Positions 12,400 to 21,859 of a stretch of 64,000 nucleotides of DNA are shown here, piece after piece (position 1 is the first letter of the stretch; each line of letters begins with the position of its first letter). Made by a program: the position numbers and the translations under genes. Source of the DNA: Sinohyriopsis cumingii (taxonomy: Eukaryota; Mollusca; Bivalvia; Unionida; Unionidae); contig CM068831.1 of the NCBI GenBank assembly GCA_028554795.2, positions 33,654,644 to 33,718,643 of the forward strand. The letters run 5' to 3'. The notes beneath the pieces were generated by a model. That model saw only the letters and a program-made list of their open reading frames with translations, had not been told where the DNA came from and ran no database searches.

Positions 12400-12712
12400 A
12401 ATCAGATTCAGATTCAGATTTTGTGTTGATTATAGATCGAATAGGTAGCAAGTGAAGAATGCCTAGCAGAGTGGAGGTGTGCTAAACTTTACATACTCTT
12501 TTGATAATTCCAGCACCCGTGTTTTGGATGTTTTGCAGTTTTGTATTAGATACTGAGATATAAGTGAATTGTAATAATCCAGTCTTGAAAGTAATAAGAA
12601 ACACACATTTATTTTAATGGCATTATCAGGAACATAAATTTCGAACGGAGCTGATGCGTCTCAGCTCCAGATATGCAGCCTTAAATATATTCATTACATG
12701 TTGGAATAATGT
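12400..12712 (-). mobile_element. old fragment of L2-like LINE (copy 3)
   Basis: On the minus strand this reads HVMNIFKAAYLELRRISSV, clearly the same region as 6563-6630 of the first LINE and 25443-25510 of the second. It continues with a nucleotide-level match to the following segment (dTTTCAAGACTGGATTA..., RC). Divergence is visibly higher than between copies 1 and 2, so this insertion is older or has decayed faster. It stops at an (AC)n array, and the Polinton begins about 60 bp beyond. Confidence 0.75.

Positions 12713-12714
<2 letters not shown>

Positions 12715-12759
<45 letters not shown>
12715..12759. repeat. (AC)n microsatellite
   Basis: About 44 bp of AC repeats separate the LINE fragment from the truncated left side of the Polinton. 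Confidence 0.95.
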
Positions 12760-12761
<2 letters not shown>

Positions 12762-12816
12762 TACACAGACATACACGCATAAACGTGATTTATCTTCTTG
12801 CACAGTAGTTGAAGTC

Positions 12817-14950
12817 TTGGCACAAATTTATGCCAGTGATTTTGAAGATGACATGATTGAGCCAGAATCCAGACCCATCGAGTCTTCACCCAATCAAAGT
12901 TCACCACCATTAGTAAAGTTATTACTGTGAGAAATGTGGCTATGGCTATAACAATCGAGAGTAGCACAATCATTGTGGACCGTAATGTGAGGGATGTTTG
13001 GCCTCTCATCCCTGTCTGGACAAAGGACAAGAACGAGTGCATTGTCCTGCTTGTCAGCGCACTTCTATCAGCCCTGCCTGTTACCAGCAATGTCTGAAGA
13101 CGCAAGGTTCACAGACAAAAAGTGCTTGTCAACTCCTGAGATTGTGCCCTACTAGTGGACAAGGCATACGTACCATAAATGCCAAGGCACACGTATGTTC
13201 AGGAAAGAAACGATGTCAAATTGTGGACTTGGAACACGAACGCTACATTCACAAATACCATTCCAGACAAGAGGATGAAGATAACCAGAAGGAAGGGAAC
13301 TTTATCTTTTTCAAATTCGAATCCATGCAATAGACCGGCATTCACATTCCTAATTTATGCGTGGCTCACCGAGCGTGCAAGAAGTGCATCTAAGAGCCTA
13401 TCTTTAGTCATTGCCCTCACTGCAGGAAGATTTCTGAAGGACGTGAGAAAAAATAAATTCCGGGACCGAACACGCTAGCCGATTTTTCCCAATGGACGTG
13501 GAGCAAAGAGGACATCCAAAGATTGTCATCACCATGCTACGGTGATGGCTCACAATTTAACGTGAAACGATGGGCATTTTCGTTTGAGCTACTATACGGA
13601 ACAAAGCACCGAACTACCGAAAAATACTTTGAACGGACCCAAAATTATTTCCACGCAAGTGGGACAAGCACAGTTTAAAGATTCGATGAGTTACTTGGCC
13701 ATGCCTTTGAGTCGAATGCCTAAAACGTTTAGAATGACAAAAAGGACCAAAGGTTATTTTCCGCACTTTTTCAATAACGAAACCAAACAACATGCGGTTC
13801 TACGCCATTTGCCTGAAACTCACTACTACGACCCCGATAACATGCGTACCGAACAAAGAGAAGCTTTCTACGCTTGGTACCAGGTTCAGGAAGAAATGTT
13901 AAAGCATTGTCATTTTGACGTTGGACGTGGACATTTTAAGTCTTTGATGTGGAATATTTTGATAACTGTTTATGGAACACGGAGGGATATACCCTCTGAA
14001 AGAAGCCTGCACCATTGCCAAGCGTGTTCCTTAGTGTACGGCCAACGCTACATGCCCGAAAACACATCCGCTCTCAAATGTCAATATTCGGTCAAGGCCC
14101 TACGCCGGCTACATTACTTGTGCGACACGGAAGACAAATGGATCCAACATGGCCGCAAGGAGGGAGTCGAGAAGACCATCGGATCGTATTCAGTGGACGT
14201 CTGACACTTAGAAAACCCCAAGATCGTGTACGGTTGCATATTTCACGGACACTAAAAATAGTTTTTGGAACGGACCATGGGAGACTTGTACCAGACCTCC
14301 TGTCAAGGGCGCGTGAAGTTAGAAAATTAAGGATACAAAGTGGTGAAAATGTGGGAACACGAATTCGATCACCGTTTGAAAACAGATCCCGAGTTTAAAA
14401 GCATCGTGGAAAGTTACAAGTTGGTTGACCAACTGAATCCGTGGGACAGTTTGTACGGAGGAAGGACAAATACCACGTGTCTGCTCTACCAATTCGACGA
14501 GGAGAAAGGAGAAGAAATTAAATACTTGGACGTCTGTTCGCTGTATCCATACGTGTGCACATATTGTCGCTTTCCTTCAGGGCACCCAAAATTGCTGACG
14601 GAACACATCGACCTGGACTACATTCGACAATACAAAGGATTGATTCAATGTAAAGTCTTGCTTCCCACGGTCTTGTACCATCCCGTTTTACCTCACCATT
14701 GCCAAGGAAGACTGATGTGTTCCTTTGCCGTACTTGTGCCGAAACGTGCAACCATGACCGACCTTGTCAACACACCCAGGAAAAATGCGCCTTTACGGGA
14801 ACGTGGGTCAACGTGGTACTTTTTAAGTTATGGACCTGTGTTACCTGTGTTACCAACTGTTAGAAGTGTACGAAATTTACCACTTTCCCAAGACGGAACA
14901 GTACCACAAGGGCGACGAGACTCAGAAAGGCATGTGGATGCTTTTTTGAA
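12817..14950 (+). pseudogene. Polinton DNA polymerase B, C-terminally deleted
   Basis: Family B polymerase of the protein-primed type, which would replicate the element. In order there are an acidic N-terminal piece (from 12817); a Cys/His-rich zinc-binding segment at 12998-13230 (ASHPCLDKGQERVHCPAC); the exonuclease region, where the Exo I motif reads FIFFKFES with Lys in place of the usual first catalytic Asp; the segment at 13584-14204 with MPLSRMPKTFRMTKRTKGYF and Tyr-rich blocks; and palm motif A YLDVCSLYP at about 14521-14550. The reading frame changes many times. After about 14950 the sequence passes abruptly into another gene. I find no motif B or the DTD-type motif C, so the catalytic half of the palm is deleted. 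Confidence 0.85.
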
Positions 14951-15151
14951 ACACTCTGAGACACTCCAACCAGGATGCAACCTTACATTCGCAAACCACG
15001 ACCTGCAGCGACGGTGGACACGTCTCCAGTAGCCTCAGGTTATTCCACTTCTTCGTTGCTGGTGATGTCTGTCAAACCCAATTTGAAACCCGTTCTTCCT
15101 CAGTTAATGTAACAATGGAAACTCACGTCTCCATAAACTTCTCCTCCAGCA

Positions 15152-15349
15152 GTTACACCCTCCTTAGCTGCAGTTGATGATGCTCACAACCTACCTGCTT
15201 CCAAAATCAAAGTCAAAGAGAGATCGGGTATGTTACAGAGTTTACTAGATTTGTCTAAGCAGGAACTGTCCCGATTTAGTCCGCTGAGAGCCTCTCCACG
15301 ACGTGTGATGCCTGTCATTAAGTTGATTCGACGTAAAGCCAATCATTGA
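15152..15349 (+). pseudogene. small Polinton protein, unrecognised
   Basis: An open stretch of about 65 codons begins near VTPSLAAVDDAHNLPASKIK, continues with ERSGMLQSLLDLSKQELSRF and ends in a basic tail VIKLIRRKANH with a stop. It sits between the truncated polymerase and the next small gene on the same strand. Its first codons are not an obvious start, so it is probably the C-terminal part of a larger gene whose 5' half is lost or frameshifted (readable back to about 15005). No function is assigned. Confidence 0.4.
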
Positions 15350-15527
15350 AAACGCGTCCCAGTATAAAAAAGACTTGAGGCAAAGAATGGGAATCAGTGT
15401 TTTTGTGCTGCTGAACACCCAAAGATGTCACCCTCAGAAGCCAACCCTCTTCTAATCCCAAAAGGAAAGAAGAGAAAATGACTTCCTTCCCATTTAGTCA
15501 AACATTGGGACATGTTGTCTGTTCTGT

Positions 15528-15881
15528 TCAAATCGTCTCTATCCATGCGAAGAAAACCTCATTTAAACCGCCTCGAAAGATGTGATCTATATCGTGTGCG
15601 AATGTTGTTTGAACGTCTTGAAAGGCACTATTCATTTGTCTAAACGCCAGAAAAAACGCGTAGCCAATCATCGTCAGGTTCATCGCCAAATGGTTCAAAA
15701 AGAAATTACCCATTCATCAAAAGACGAAGTTGTTGATACAACGCGGAAGAATTTTGCCCAGGTTATTATGACCCTTGCTGAAAGGAGTATTGTGAACAAT
15801 GCTGGTAGGTTTCATTGGAGCAGGATAAAAAGGGACCAAGAAGATAAAAGGACCTCTGTAGTCCAAATATTTCAGACGTGA
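15528..15881 (+). pseudogene. small basic Polinton protein
   Basis: The segment from 15582 reads IVCECCLNVLKGTIHLSKRQKK and then a Lys/Arg/His-rich helix. A short conserved protein with a Cys-containing helix followed by a basic segment occurs in many Polintons and adintoviruses upstream of the integrase or capsid genes. I recognise the pattern but know no established function. The reading frame is interrupted near 15580, where the upstream part continues in another frame, and the C-terminal end after 15790 is degenerate. Confidence 0.55.
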
Positions 15882-15884
15882 CCA

Positions 15885-16215
15885 TTGAAATCGAATGGAA
15901 GGATAAAAACTGACTTTAGTGCCTTACAAACGATGGATGGAATACCATCGTTGGCAAGATTAAACAGACCCCACATTTGCCTCCCAATCCGAATTTGTCA
16001 AAAATGTCCCAATGACAACACGAATTGCAGTCGTTGATAGATCGCACCGGTTTGTCTGAAACAGAAAAATCGCAAAAGTACGATCAACTCTTGCAACTGA
16101 CTGCAACTCTTTTACCAGAAAGCCTTGGACGAAACAGCTCTACCAACTCTGAATGATTTGAAGGCCCTGTAGAAAAGTCCATCAACATCACCCCCTCCCC
16201 AAAGCGGTCAACACA
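15885..16215 (+). pseudogene. degenerate helical segment upstream of integrase
   Basis: Readable pieces are PHLPPNPNLSKMSQ and LIDRTGLSETEKSQKYDQLL, separated by stops. A proline-rich start followed by an amphipathic helix fits a small accessory or linker protein. It may equally be the N-terminal extension of the integrase gene that follows. No family is assigned. Confidence 0.35.
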
Positions 16216-16945
16216 GACGCAGCTTCACGAATGCCCCATCCAAAGTAGCATCAGCGAGGAGTGGGTGACATTAAAACTAGAGAATCTGTTAGTAAGCATT
16301 TACTACGATCTATCCAATCCTGAAGGTTACGGACGAGTTCAGAAATTGTTTTGTGCTGTCAAAAACCGTCTGAAAAGTCTTCGTTTACCTCATGTGCAAC
16401 GATGGTTACAAGAACAAGCCACGTACACATTACATAAACCCATTCGAAGAAAATTTCCAGAATCTCCACCCGAGTGGAGAGTGTCGATCATCAATGGCAA
16501 GCCGATTTAGCCGATGTCTCTCATTTAGCCATCTACAATCGTAGCTACAAATATTTGTTCTGTGTCATCGTCGTCATTTCCAAATTTGCCTGGGTGGTGC
16601 CATTTACTTCCAAATCGAACAGTGAATAGGTCGTCATCCTCTTCGATGTCAAACCGACAAAGGCACCGACTTTCTGAACCAAACATTCCAAAATGAATTA
16701 AAGAAACTTGACATTCATTTGTTCACCACCGAGAATCCAGAAAACAACGCCAGCATCATGAAACATTTTCAACTAACCTTGAGAGAATGCATGTGGAAAT
16801 ATTGTACGCAATCAACGCTCTCAGGAACAGCGACATCTTACCACACCTGGTTTAAGGATACATCCAATCTTACTATCGAAGCATCGGACGTACCCCTATA
16901 TAAGTGACTCCCGACAACGAAGTGCTCGTGTTTGAGCGACTGTTT
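16216..16945 (+). pseudogene. Polinton integrase (rve/DDE), broken
   Basis: A retroviral-type integrase that would join element ends to host DNA. The N-terminal part (16265-16510) has IYYDLSNPEGYGRVQKLF and VQRWLQEQATYTLHKPIRR. The catalytic core starts with QADLADVSHLAIYN (first Asp, about 16500). The second Asp lies in DKGTDFLNQTF near 16650-16680. Where the catalytic Glu is expected, before the conserved aromatic helix, I read ASIMKHFQLTL with Lys at 16761-16763, so the triad appears incomplete. A downstream block VTPDNEVLVFERLF (to about 16945) is cut off by the LINE insertion. Frame changes occur near 16500 and 16640. Confidence 0.82.
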
Positions 16946-17010
16946 GGTTGATTTATTGATTGATTGATTTTATTTTTAACGGCGCATCAGCACTGTAAGG
17001 CTATTTAGCG
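16946..17010 (-). repeat. 3' end of I-like LINE with (TCAA)n tail
   Basis: On the minus strand the sequence reads GGCGCTAAATAGCC, then GATGCGCCGTTAAAAATAAAA and a short TCAA repeat. This is the 3' terminal signature I associate with I/Nimb-like LINEs of molluscs and other invertebrates. It fixes the left boundary within a few bases. A clear target-site duplication was not found. Confidence 0.7.
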
Positions 17011-17244
17011 CCAAACAAAATGTTATATGTATGATCTTTTAAAAATTATAAAAAGCCTCTTATCGACCAGCGATATAAAAAACAAATAGTTGAAATTAAA
17101 ACGGTAAGATGGTAACGGTGCAAAATAAAGCGTCCCGATCAACGGGGGGTGTAAATGTTGTATGTTAATGAAAAATAATGAAAAGGTATTAAAAAGTGAC
17201 GGTATATATATTGCATAAAACTGCACAAGGTCATAGCATACAAC

Positions 17245-17577
17245 TTAGAGCTTAGAGTAAATATTCACTGCTTTCAAAAACTCTATAATACGAGTCATGT
17301 TTATAGTATCAAAAAGTTCCTTCATATCATGCACATTGTAATACTGATCGCGCGTAGGTTGCAGGTCAAAACACTCTATCATAAAGTGCCTGACAGTGAA
17401 TGGTTCATTGCAAGAAACGCACTCTGGTGGGTCTTCACCTTTTAGTATGTGGAAGTGGGTGATATAAGTATGACCAATTCGGATTCTTGCAATGACTACC
17501 TCCTCCCTACGCATGGTTCTGTAGGAAGGAGTCCATTCTCCTAGAGCTGGCTTGATTGCATGAAGTTTGTTACTCAA
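17245..17577 (-). pseudogene. LINE C-terminal segment with CCHC motif
   Basis: The last part of the LINE pol protein. It reads ALGEWTPSYRTMRREEVVIA, RIRIGHTYITH and then CVSCNEPFTVRHFMIEC, a Cys-X2-Cys-X7-His-X4-Cys arrangement, and stops 17245. This zinc-binding tail after RNase H is usual in I-like and related RNase H-bearing LINEs. A stop near 17606 separates it from the RNase H frame. Confidence 0.8.
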
Positions 17578-17604
17578 TGCATCATTCCATGATGCCTGCC
17601 ACTT

Positions 17605-18100
17605 CTAACGTAAGGACTTTCTATCACTATGTTTAAAATCAGTATACGGTATTTTAAAATCAGATGGTTCTTGAGTAAGGGCCATTTTAGCAGCGCGATC
17701 AGCTTTTTCGTTACCTTTAATACCAATATGGCTAGGTAACCAACAGTATATTATATTGTGGGAGACACTCATCTCGGTATTTTTGATGAGTATGTTTTTC
17801 AATAATGAATTCTCCAGTTTTCTATTGTGTAGTGACTGAAGTACTGATAGTGAGTCGGAGAAGATGATGCTGTTTAAAATACCTTTGCTTTCTATATGTT
17901 GCAGAGCAAGGTCTATTGCTCTGATTTCGGCTGAAAAAATTGGTGTTGCATTTGGTAAGCGAACTTGCGTTGTGTGATTTCCACAAACGAAGGCTGCAGC
18001 AGCCTTTTCCTCATCCTTTGATCCGTCGGTATAAATTCTTGTGTAGTTTTTAATATCGGTGAGGAGTTCTTCATAACAGTTGTGGAAGACGGAAGGGTTT
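17605..18100 (-). pseudogene. LINE RNase H domain, catalytic residues kept
   Basis: RNase H removes template RNA during retrotransposition. On the minus strand I read IYTDGSKDEEKAAAAF (first Asp), IFSAEIRAIDLALQ (Glu), IIFSDSLSVLQSL (second Asp) and NIIYCWLPSHIGIKGNEKAD (His and last Asp). All four metal-binding positions and the His are present and the domain is essentially continuous, which makes it the best preserved part of the element. It ends in a frame with a stop at about 17605. Confidence 0.88.
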
Positions 18101-18188
18101 GTCTCAGATTTTTTTTTCCATTGTGTAGCTTAAAAAGTACTTTTGATTGTTTACGTAGCCAGGGTGGTGTTTTGGAGATGGACGTTTT

Positions 18189-18540
18189 CTAAATTTTAGA
18201 AAGATCAATTTTTGTACTGTCAAGGCTGGATGATATTCTAATGCAAAAGGAAGGTATTGCGTTTGGTTTATTTTCGTATAAGGTTTTGTATTTGGGTTGA
18301 AAAACAGAGGAAAAAGCAGGATTCAGAAGGTTTGATTTTAATTTGAGAGCATAATGTGCGGAAAGCATTTCTCTACGATGCGATAACGGTGGTTCGTTCG
18401 CTTCAGCTAGTAGGCTTTCACACGGGGATGTTTTAAATGCTCCCGGAGCCAGTCTTATTCCCTGACGATGAATTGGATCAAGCATTTTAAGATATGATTT
18501 TCTGGCTGAACCATACACAACGCAACCACAATAACAGAAA
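18189..18540 (-). pseudogene. LINE post-RT connection region
   Basis: It begins YGSARKSYLKMLDPIHRQGI and continues FKTSPCESLLAEANEPPLSHRR, the conserved block between the RT palm/thumb and RNase H in I-like LINEs. It runs to a stop at 18189. Directly upstream, near 18540-18560, the sequence jumps to the beginning of the endonuclease, so the endonuclease core and the whole RT palm are missing. Confidence 0.8.
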
Positions 18541-18559
18541 CTCCTCCTAAGGCCCTGTC

Positions 18560-18750
18560 AACAGTTTAGGAGTAGGTGTTAAACAGGGAGTAGTTTTTAA
18601 ATGTGATCTTGTCCGTATCTTTCAAGAATGTTTCTTGAAGGCATAGTACCGCTGGATCATGTTCGTTTAAAAGTAGGAGATTATCATTGTAATTTGCTTT
18701 AAGTCCTCGACAGTTTCATTGTATGATGGTGTTCTTCATTATCCTTTTAA
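18560..18750 (-). pseudogene. truncated LINE endonuclease start
   Basis: On the minus strand this reads the opening of an endonuclease: a block LLLLNEHDPAVLCLQETFL with the catalytic Glu, then KNYSLFNTYS, after which homology is lost near 18560. Only about the first 50 residues of the roughly 220-residue domain remain. The break adjoins the RT-RNase H connection, which defines an internal deletion of probably more than 2 kb relative to a complete element of this kind. Confidence 0.65.
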
Positions 18751-19990
18751 ATTGAAGATTGTGGACCTAGGTTACACTTTTCGCGGAGGGAATTTGTTTG
18801 GTTATTTCTCTGGAGGAAGTACGGGGGTGAATTTCTTGTTTGTAGGTCTGGATCTACCTTGAGCGCATGGAGCAGTTTTTTCTGCATCCATGCTCTCAAT
18901 GTGTCCAAACCTGTTGTAGAGTTTGATGGGGTCATCTGACTCCTTTTGTTGTCTTTTTCCGTGAAAGTTTTTACTTTTTGGTGATTTCGGTGGTTGGGTA
19001 TTATTAAATGTAGTCTGAGTAGATGCCGTGTTTTTCTGTGCTTGGTAATGGTGGGTGTTTGAGCTTGGTGTTGAATCGGGTGTTTCTGTTTGTGTTTGAG
19101 CGTCCTTTGTTGTTTTCGAATTGTTTTTCACTACAGTTGGGAAGGATGGGCCAGGATGGGCGATTTTGGCCTGAACGAGTTTTCTGGCTTCTGGATAGGG
19201 TATGTTAGATGTATAGTTTACCCTCTGTATTTCCTTCTCCTGTTTCCATGTATCACAATCCTTGGATTTGGCGTGGTGCTCCTTTCCACAGTAGACACAA
19301 TGTGGAGTTTCTCTACAGACAGAATCCTGATGAGAATGGTCTCTGCATCGGCAAATATTTGGCTTTTAGAGTAGCGGTCTTCGTGATGGCCTTATTTCTG
19401 ACACTTATAGCACTGAAGTGGGTTTGGAATATAGATCTCGACCTTCACTTGGAAAAAGCCAACTTTTACCACTTTGAGTACAGTTGGTTTGTTGAAGGTG
19501 AGCACAGTGGTGTTGGTGTCCTGCATATTGTTATTACGTTTAATACGTATTCTACGTACTGCAATGACACCTTCGTTTTTCATCCCGTCAATAATATCTG
19601 TGTCGCTGACTCCAGCGAAGTCACGACATCAAATCACGCCTTTGGACGTATTGAGGGTGGTATGAGCGAACGAGGTCACTGGGATATCGAAGAATGTTTT
19701 CATTTTTTTATGTTTTCTCACTCGCACTCAATACGAAGACAACCCGATTTCAACTTTTAAACTCTTTTTCGTGTGCCAATCGATCATGTGATAGTCTTTC
19801 TGATGACAAATGAAGATAGTGAGGCAAGCAGTTTTGTGGCATCTTTAGATTGTATGACCATGAAGCGTGGAAATGACTCCACACTACATGGTTCGTTATC
19901 CGAATCAGATAGAGTTTTGGTTCGTTTGTTTTGACTTTGTTTGGAAATATCCATGTTGGTTTATTTACAATTCAGCACCCGTGCTCCACG
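18747..19990 (-). pseudogene. LINE ORF1-like protein with zinc knuckle
   Basis: A gag-like nucleic-acid-binding protein of the LINE. On the minus strand, KVEIYIPNPLQCYKCQK near 19400 starts a CCHC zinc knuckle, which continues in a shifted frame. Around 18802-19131 there is a long Thr/Ser/Gln/Pro-rich region (DAQTQTETPDSTPSSNTHH) ending in a basic segment. A second short Cys-poor tail at 18747-18935 ends SLREKCNLGPQSSI. The order of RNA-binding domain, zinc knuckle and low-complexity tail fits ORF1 of I-like LINEs. Several frameshifts are visible. Confidence 0.65.
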
Positions 19991-20060
19991 CCCACCATGG
20001 AGCCCAACAAGGGGACACTTTTCAAGTGCCAGTGATACACATATGCCATACTCAATTCAT

Positions 20061-20156
20061 AAAATTACCTTTGATTGACCCGTGAAGTCACCACCTTCTA
20101 GGGTCGGTAAAATTACCTCCTTATTGACACGTTAAGCCATCGCCTTCTAGGAAGTC
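20061..20156 (-). repeat. two 48-bp tandem units at LINE 5' end
   Basis: Unit 1 (20061-20108) and unit 2 (20109-20156) both begin aaaattacct and contain ttgac..gt.aagyca.c.ccttctagg. The period is exactly 48 bp, with several mismatches. They lie at the 5' extremity of the minus-strand LINE and probably represent its tandemly repeated 5' UTR or promoter monomers. The boundary to Polinton DNA is just after 20156. Confidence 0.7.
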
Positions 20157-20590
20157 TTCTAAGACTTGGGAAAGGGAAAGATAAAAGAATAGACTATAGG
20201 GGCAACGGTTGTATGAAGAGAGATACAATGAGAAACCAATGCAGTGATCGCTCCTTCACCGAGTTGGCCTTTGCAAGATCTATAAAAACAACCCTTGTGG
20301 GTGTGTTGTGGAGAAAATGTGCCTAAAACGCAAATCGTCTTTTCCTGCCAAATCTTTGTGATGTATTGTGTCATCGGTGCAGCCATTGCCAATTTGAGTT
20401 TGCAACACGGATATAAACAATTGTGGTCAATATTACTGAGCAGTTGCATCGGTTGTCTTCTTCCCAATCCTTCCCTGAAATACTCCTCGAATGGGAACAA
20501 GGGGAGATTTTTATCCATCGTCAGTCACCATTTCAACAGCAATAATATTTTGGGCGGGGACAACAACAGCAACCACGTTTACACAGTTCC
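20157..20590 (+). other. degenerate Polinton DNA before the penton gene
   Basis: This segment resumes the Polinton after the LINE. It is GC-richer than host DNA and has an open stretch from 20295 containing a hydrophobic block (IFVMYCVIGAAIANLSLQ), then a basic and Asn-rich part that runs into the penton gene in a different frame. It may hold the rest of the integrase or a small membrane protein. I cannot assign it. Confidence 0.3.
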
Positions 20591-20596
20591 GTATAG

Positions 20597-21426
20597 GTGT
20601 TTTCCCACAATACGATGTGTTTTTTCACGGCCAAATTACCCCAGGCCATCGAATTAGATAACGAAGCCCATTGGGAAGTGGCCTTGGTGGAAATCATTTA
20701 TCCTATACAAGTTCTAAATGTCCTTCCAAATCAAAACACTTTTCAGGTCGAAGTTTATGACAAGCATGTGCAATGCTACTTGGATACCCATGTACAGTAT
20801 GAGAATAAAACATGAACCTCGAAACCTCAAAAGTATACCTATAACTTGCTAATTCCCTCAGGTTATTATTTTAGTGGTCAACATCTGGTGAGCACGATTG
20901 CTACCAAATTCAATGCTGTGTTTAGGAAAGCCTTGGACACGAAAATGTCACCATCAAGTACCATAAAGTGGCTCGTCGCCTTATTTATGAAATTTCCGGA
21001 GGGTAAAGTCTTGTCCATTTTATTTTGTCCTGGATTGCTCGACATTTTGGGTGGAGACATGGAGATGAGGATGGCAATGATCCACAAAAAGAAATTACCA
21101 GTCATTTCCGACAACGATTCTTTTTCCAAGTTATTTCGTTTCCCAATTTGATGTTTGTGTACTCCGATGTAGTGAAGTACAACGTGGTGGGTCACATCTA
21201 CGTACCGTTACTACGTATTATTCCTTTCAAAATGGATTCTGCCACAAACGCTGACGAGGAAGGTGGAAATACATATCATGTTCATCACTACTTACCCGTC
21301 TGTATGTAGTATTCTGACACTGTCAACATTGTTATAAAAGGAGATCTGGGACAAAATATTTCATTCACCAAAGGGAAAGTCACGGTGAAACTCCATTTTT
21401 ATAAACGATTCTCTAACGACTCATAA
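20597..21426 (+). pseudogene. Polinton minor (penton-like) capsid protein
   Basis: A single-jelly-roll minor capsid protein, proposed to form virion vertices in Polinton/adintovirus particles. The first frame has TAKLPQAIELDNEAHWEVAL and VEIIYPIQVLN, the conserved opening strands. The next (20846-21151) starts LIPSGYYFSGQHLVSTIATK. The third frame (from 21025) carries VYSDVVKYNVVGH and VPLLRIIPFKM. The C-terminus, after a stop at 21307-21309, reads TKGKVTVKLHFYKRF and ends at 21424-21426. Three frame changes and one stop break it. The order and spacing of the blocks fit the family, and the next gene follows within 4 bases. Confidence 0.82.
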
Positions 21427-21429
21427 GTC

Positions 21430-21785
21430 ATGTATCCAGTATAAAGAGGCGTCGCTCGACAGCGAGGACATGGTTAAGGAGATAGTTGGAAGTCGGTCTT
21501 TTGTTCGGTTTCGCTCGTTTTGAAATCGATGATGACACGCAGATTACACGCCTTTAAAGTATTTCTCCAAAATGTCATCATCGAAAAACAAAACCCTAAG
21601 ACATTTTGGGCCAACGAGAAACTCCTATAAATGCCCTGGACGCTGACGAGTCAGGCATTCCCGATTTCCTGATGACACATCATGGACAAGGCAGAAAGAG
21701 ACGACGACGAAAACACCCCTTCAGAAGCCTTCATACTCATAAATCAAGAATGACTAAGAAAAGAACCGTCTGAAACTTAGACGCT
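21430..21785 (+). pseudogene. basic core-like (pX-type) protein
   Basis: An ATG at 21430 lies 4 bases after the penton stop. The readable parts are an Arg/Gly-rich start, a middle helix VFLQNVIIEKQNPKTFWANE and a strongly basic end GQGRKRRRRKHPFRSLHTHK. The position between penton and major capsid genes and the basic tail match the small core or packaging protein found there in adintovirus-like elements. Stops near 21442 and 21630 and at least one frameshift break it. Confidence 0.6.
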
Positions 21786-21859
21786 TTTGATTATTAAATG
21801 ATAGAGAAAGAAAAATGATGCACTGAGGTTCTTGCGCCAGCTCCAAGTCGGAACTGGAT

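Larger units (their letters stand above)
16946..20156 (-). mobile_element. I/Nimb-like LINE inserted in the Polinton
   Basis: This minus-strand non-LTR element reads from its 5' end at about 20156 to its 3' end at about 16946. It has a 48-bp tandem repeat at the 5' end, an ORF1-like region with a zinc knuckle, the start of an endonuclease, a large internal deletion, the post-RT connection region, an RNase H domain, a C-terminal CCHC segment and a 3' end rich in (TCAA)n. An RNase H domain in the pol ORF plus the (TCAA)n tail fits the I/Nimb group. It separates integrase from capsid genes of the Polinton, so it inserted later. Confidence 0.82.

Noticed and set aside
18802-19760. Overlapping + strand frames (for example 19209-19760) as genes
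   Set aside because: They are shadows of the minus-strand LINE ORF1 region, where the zinc knuckle can be read.
20159-20518. 119-codon minus-strand frame as an opposing gene
   Set aside because: It overlaps Polinton DNA read on + and shows no motif; most likely a shadow frame.
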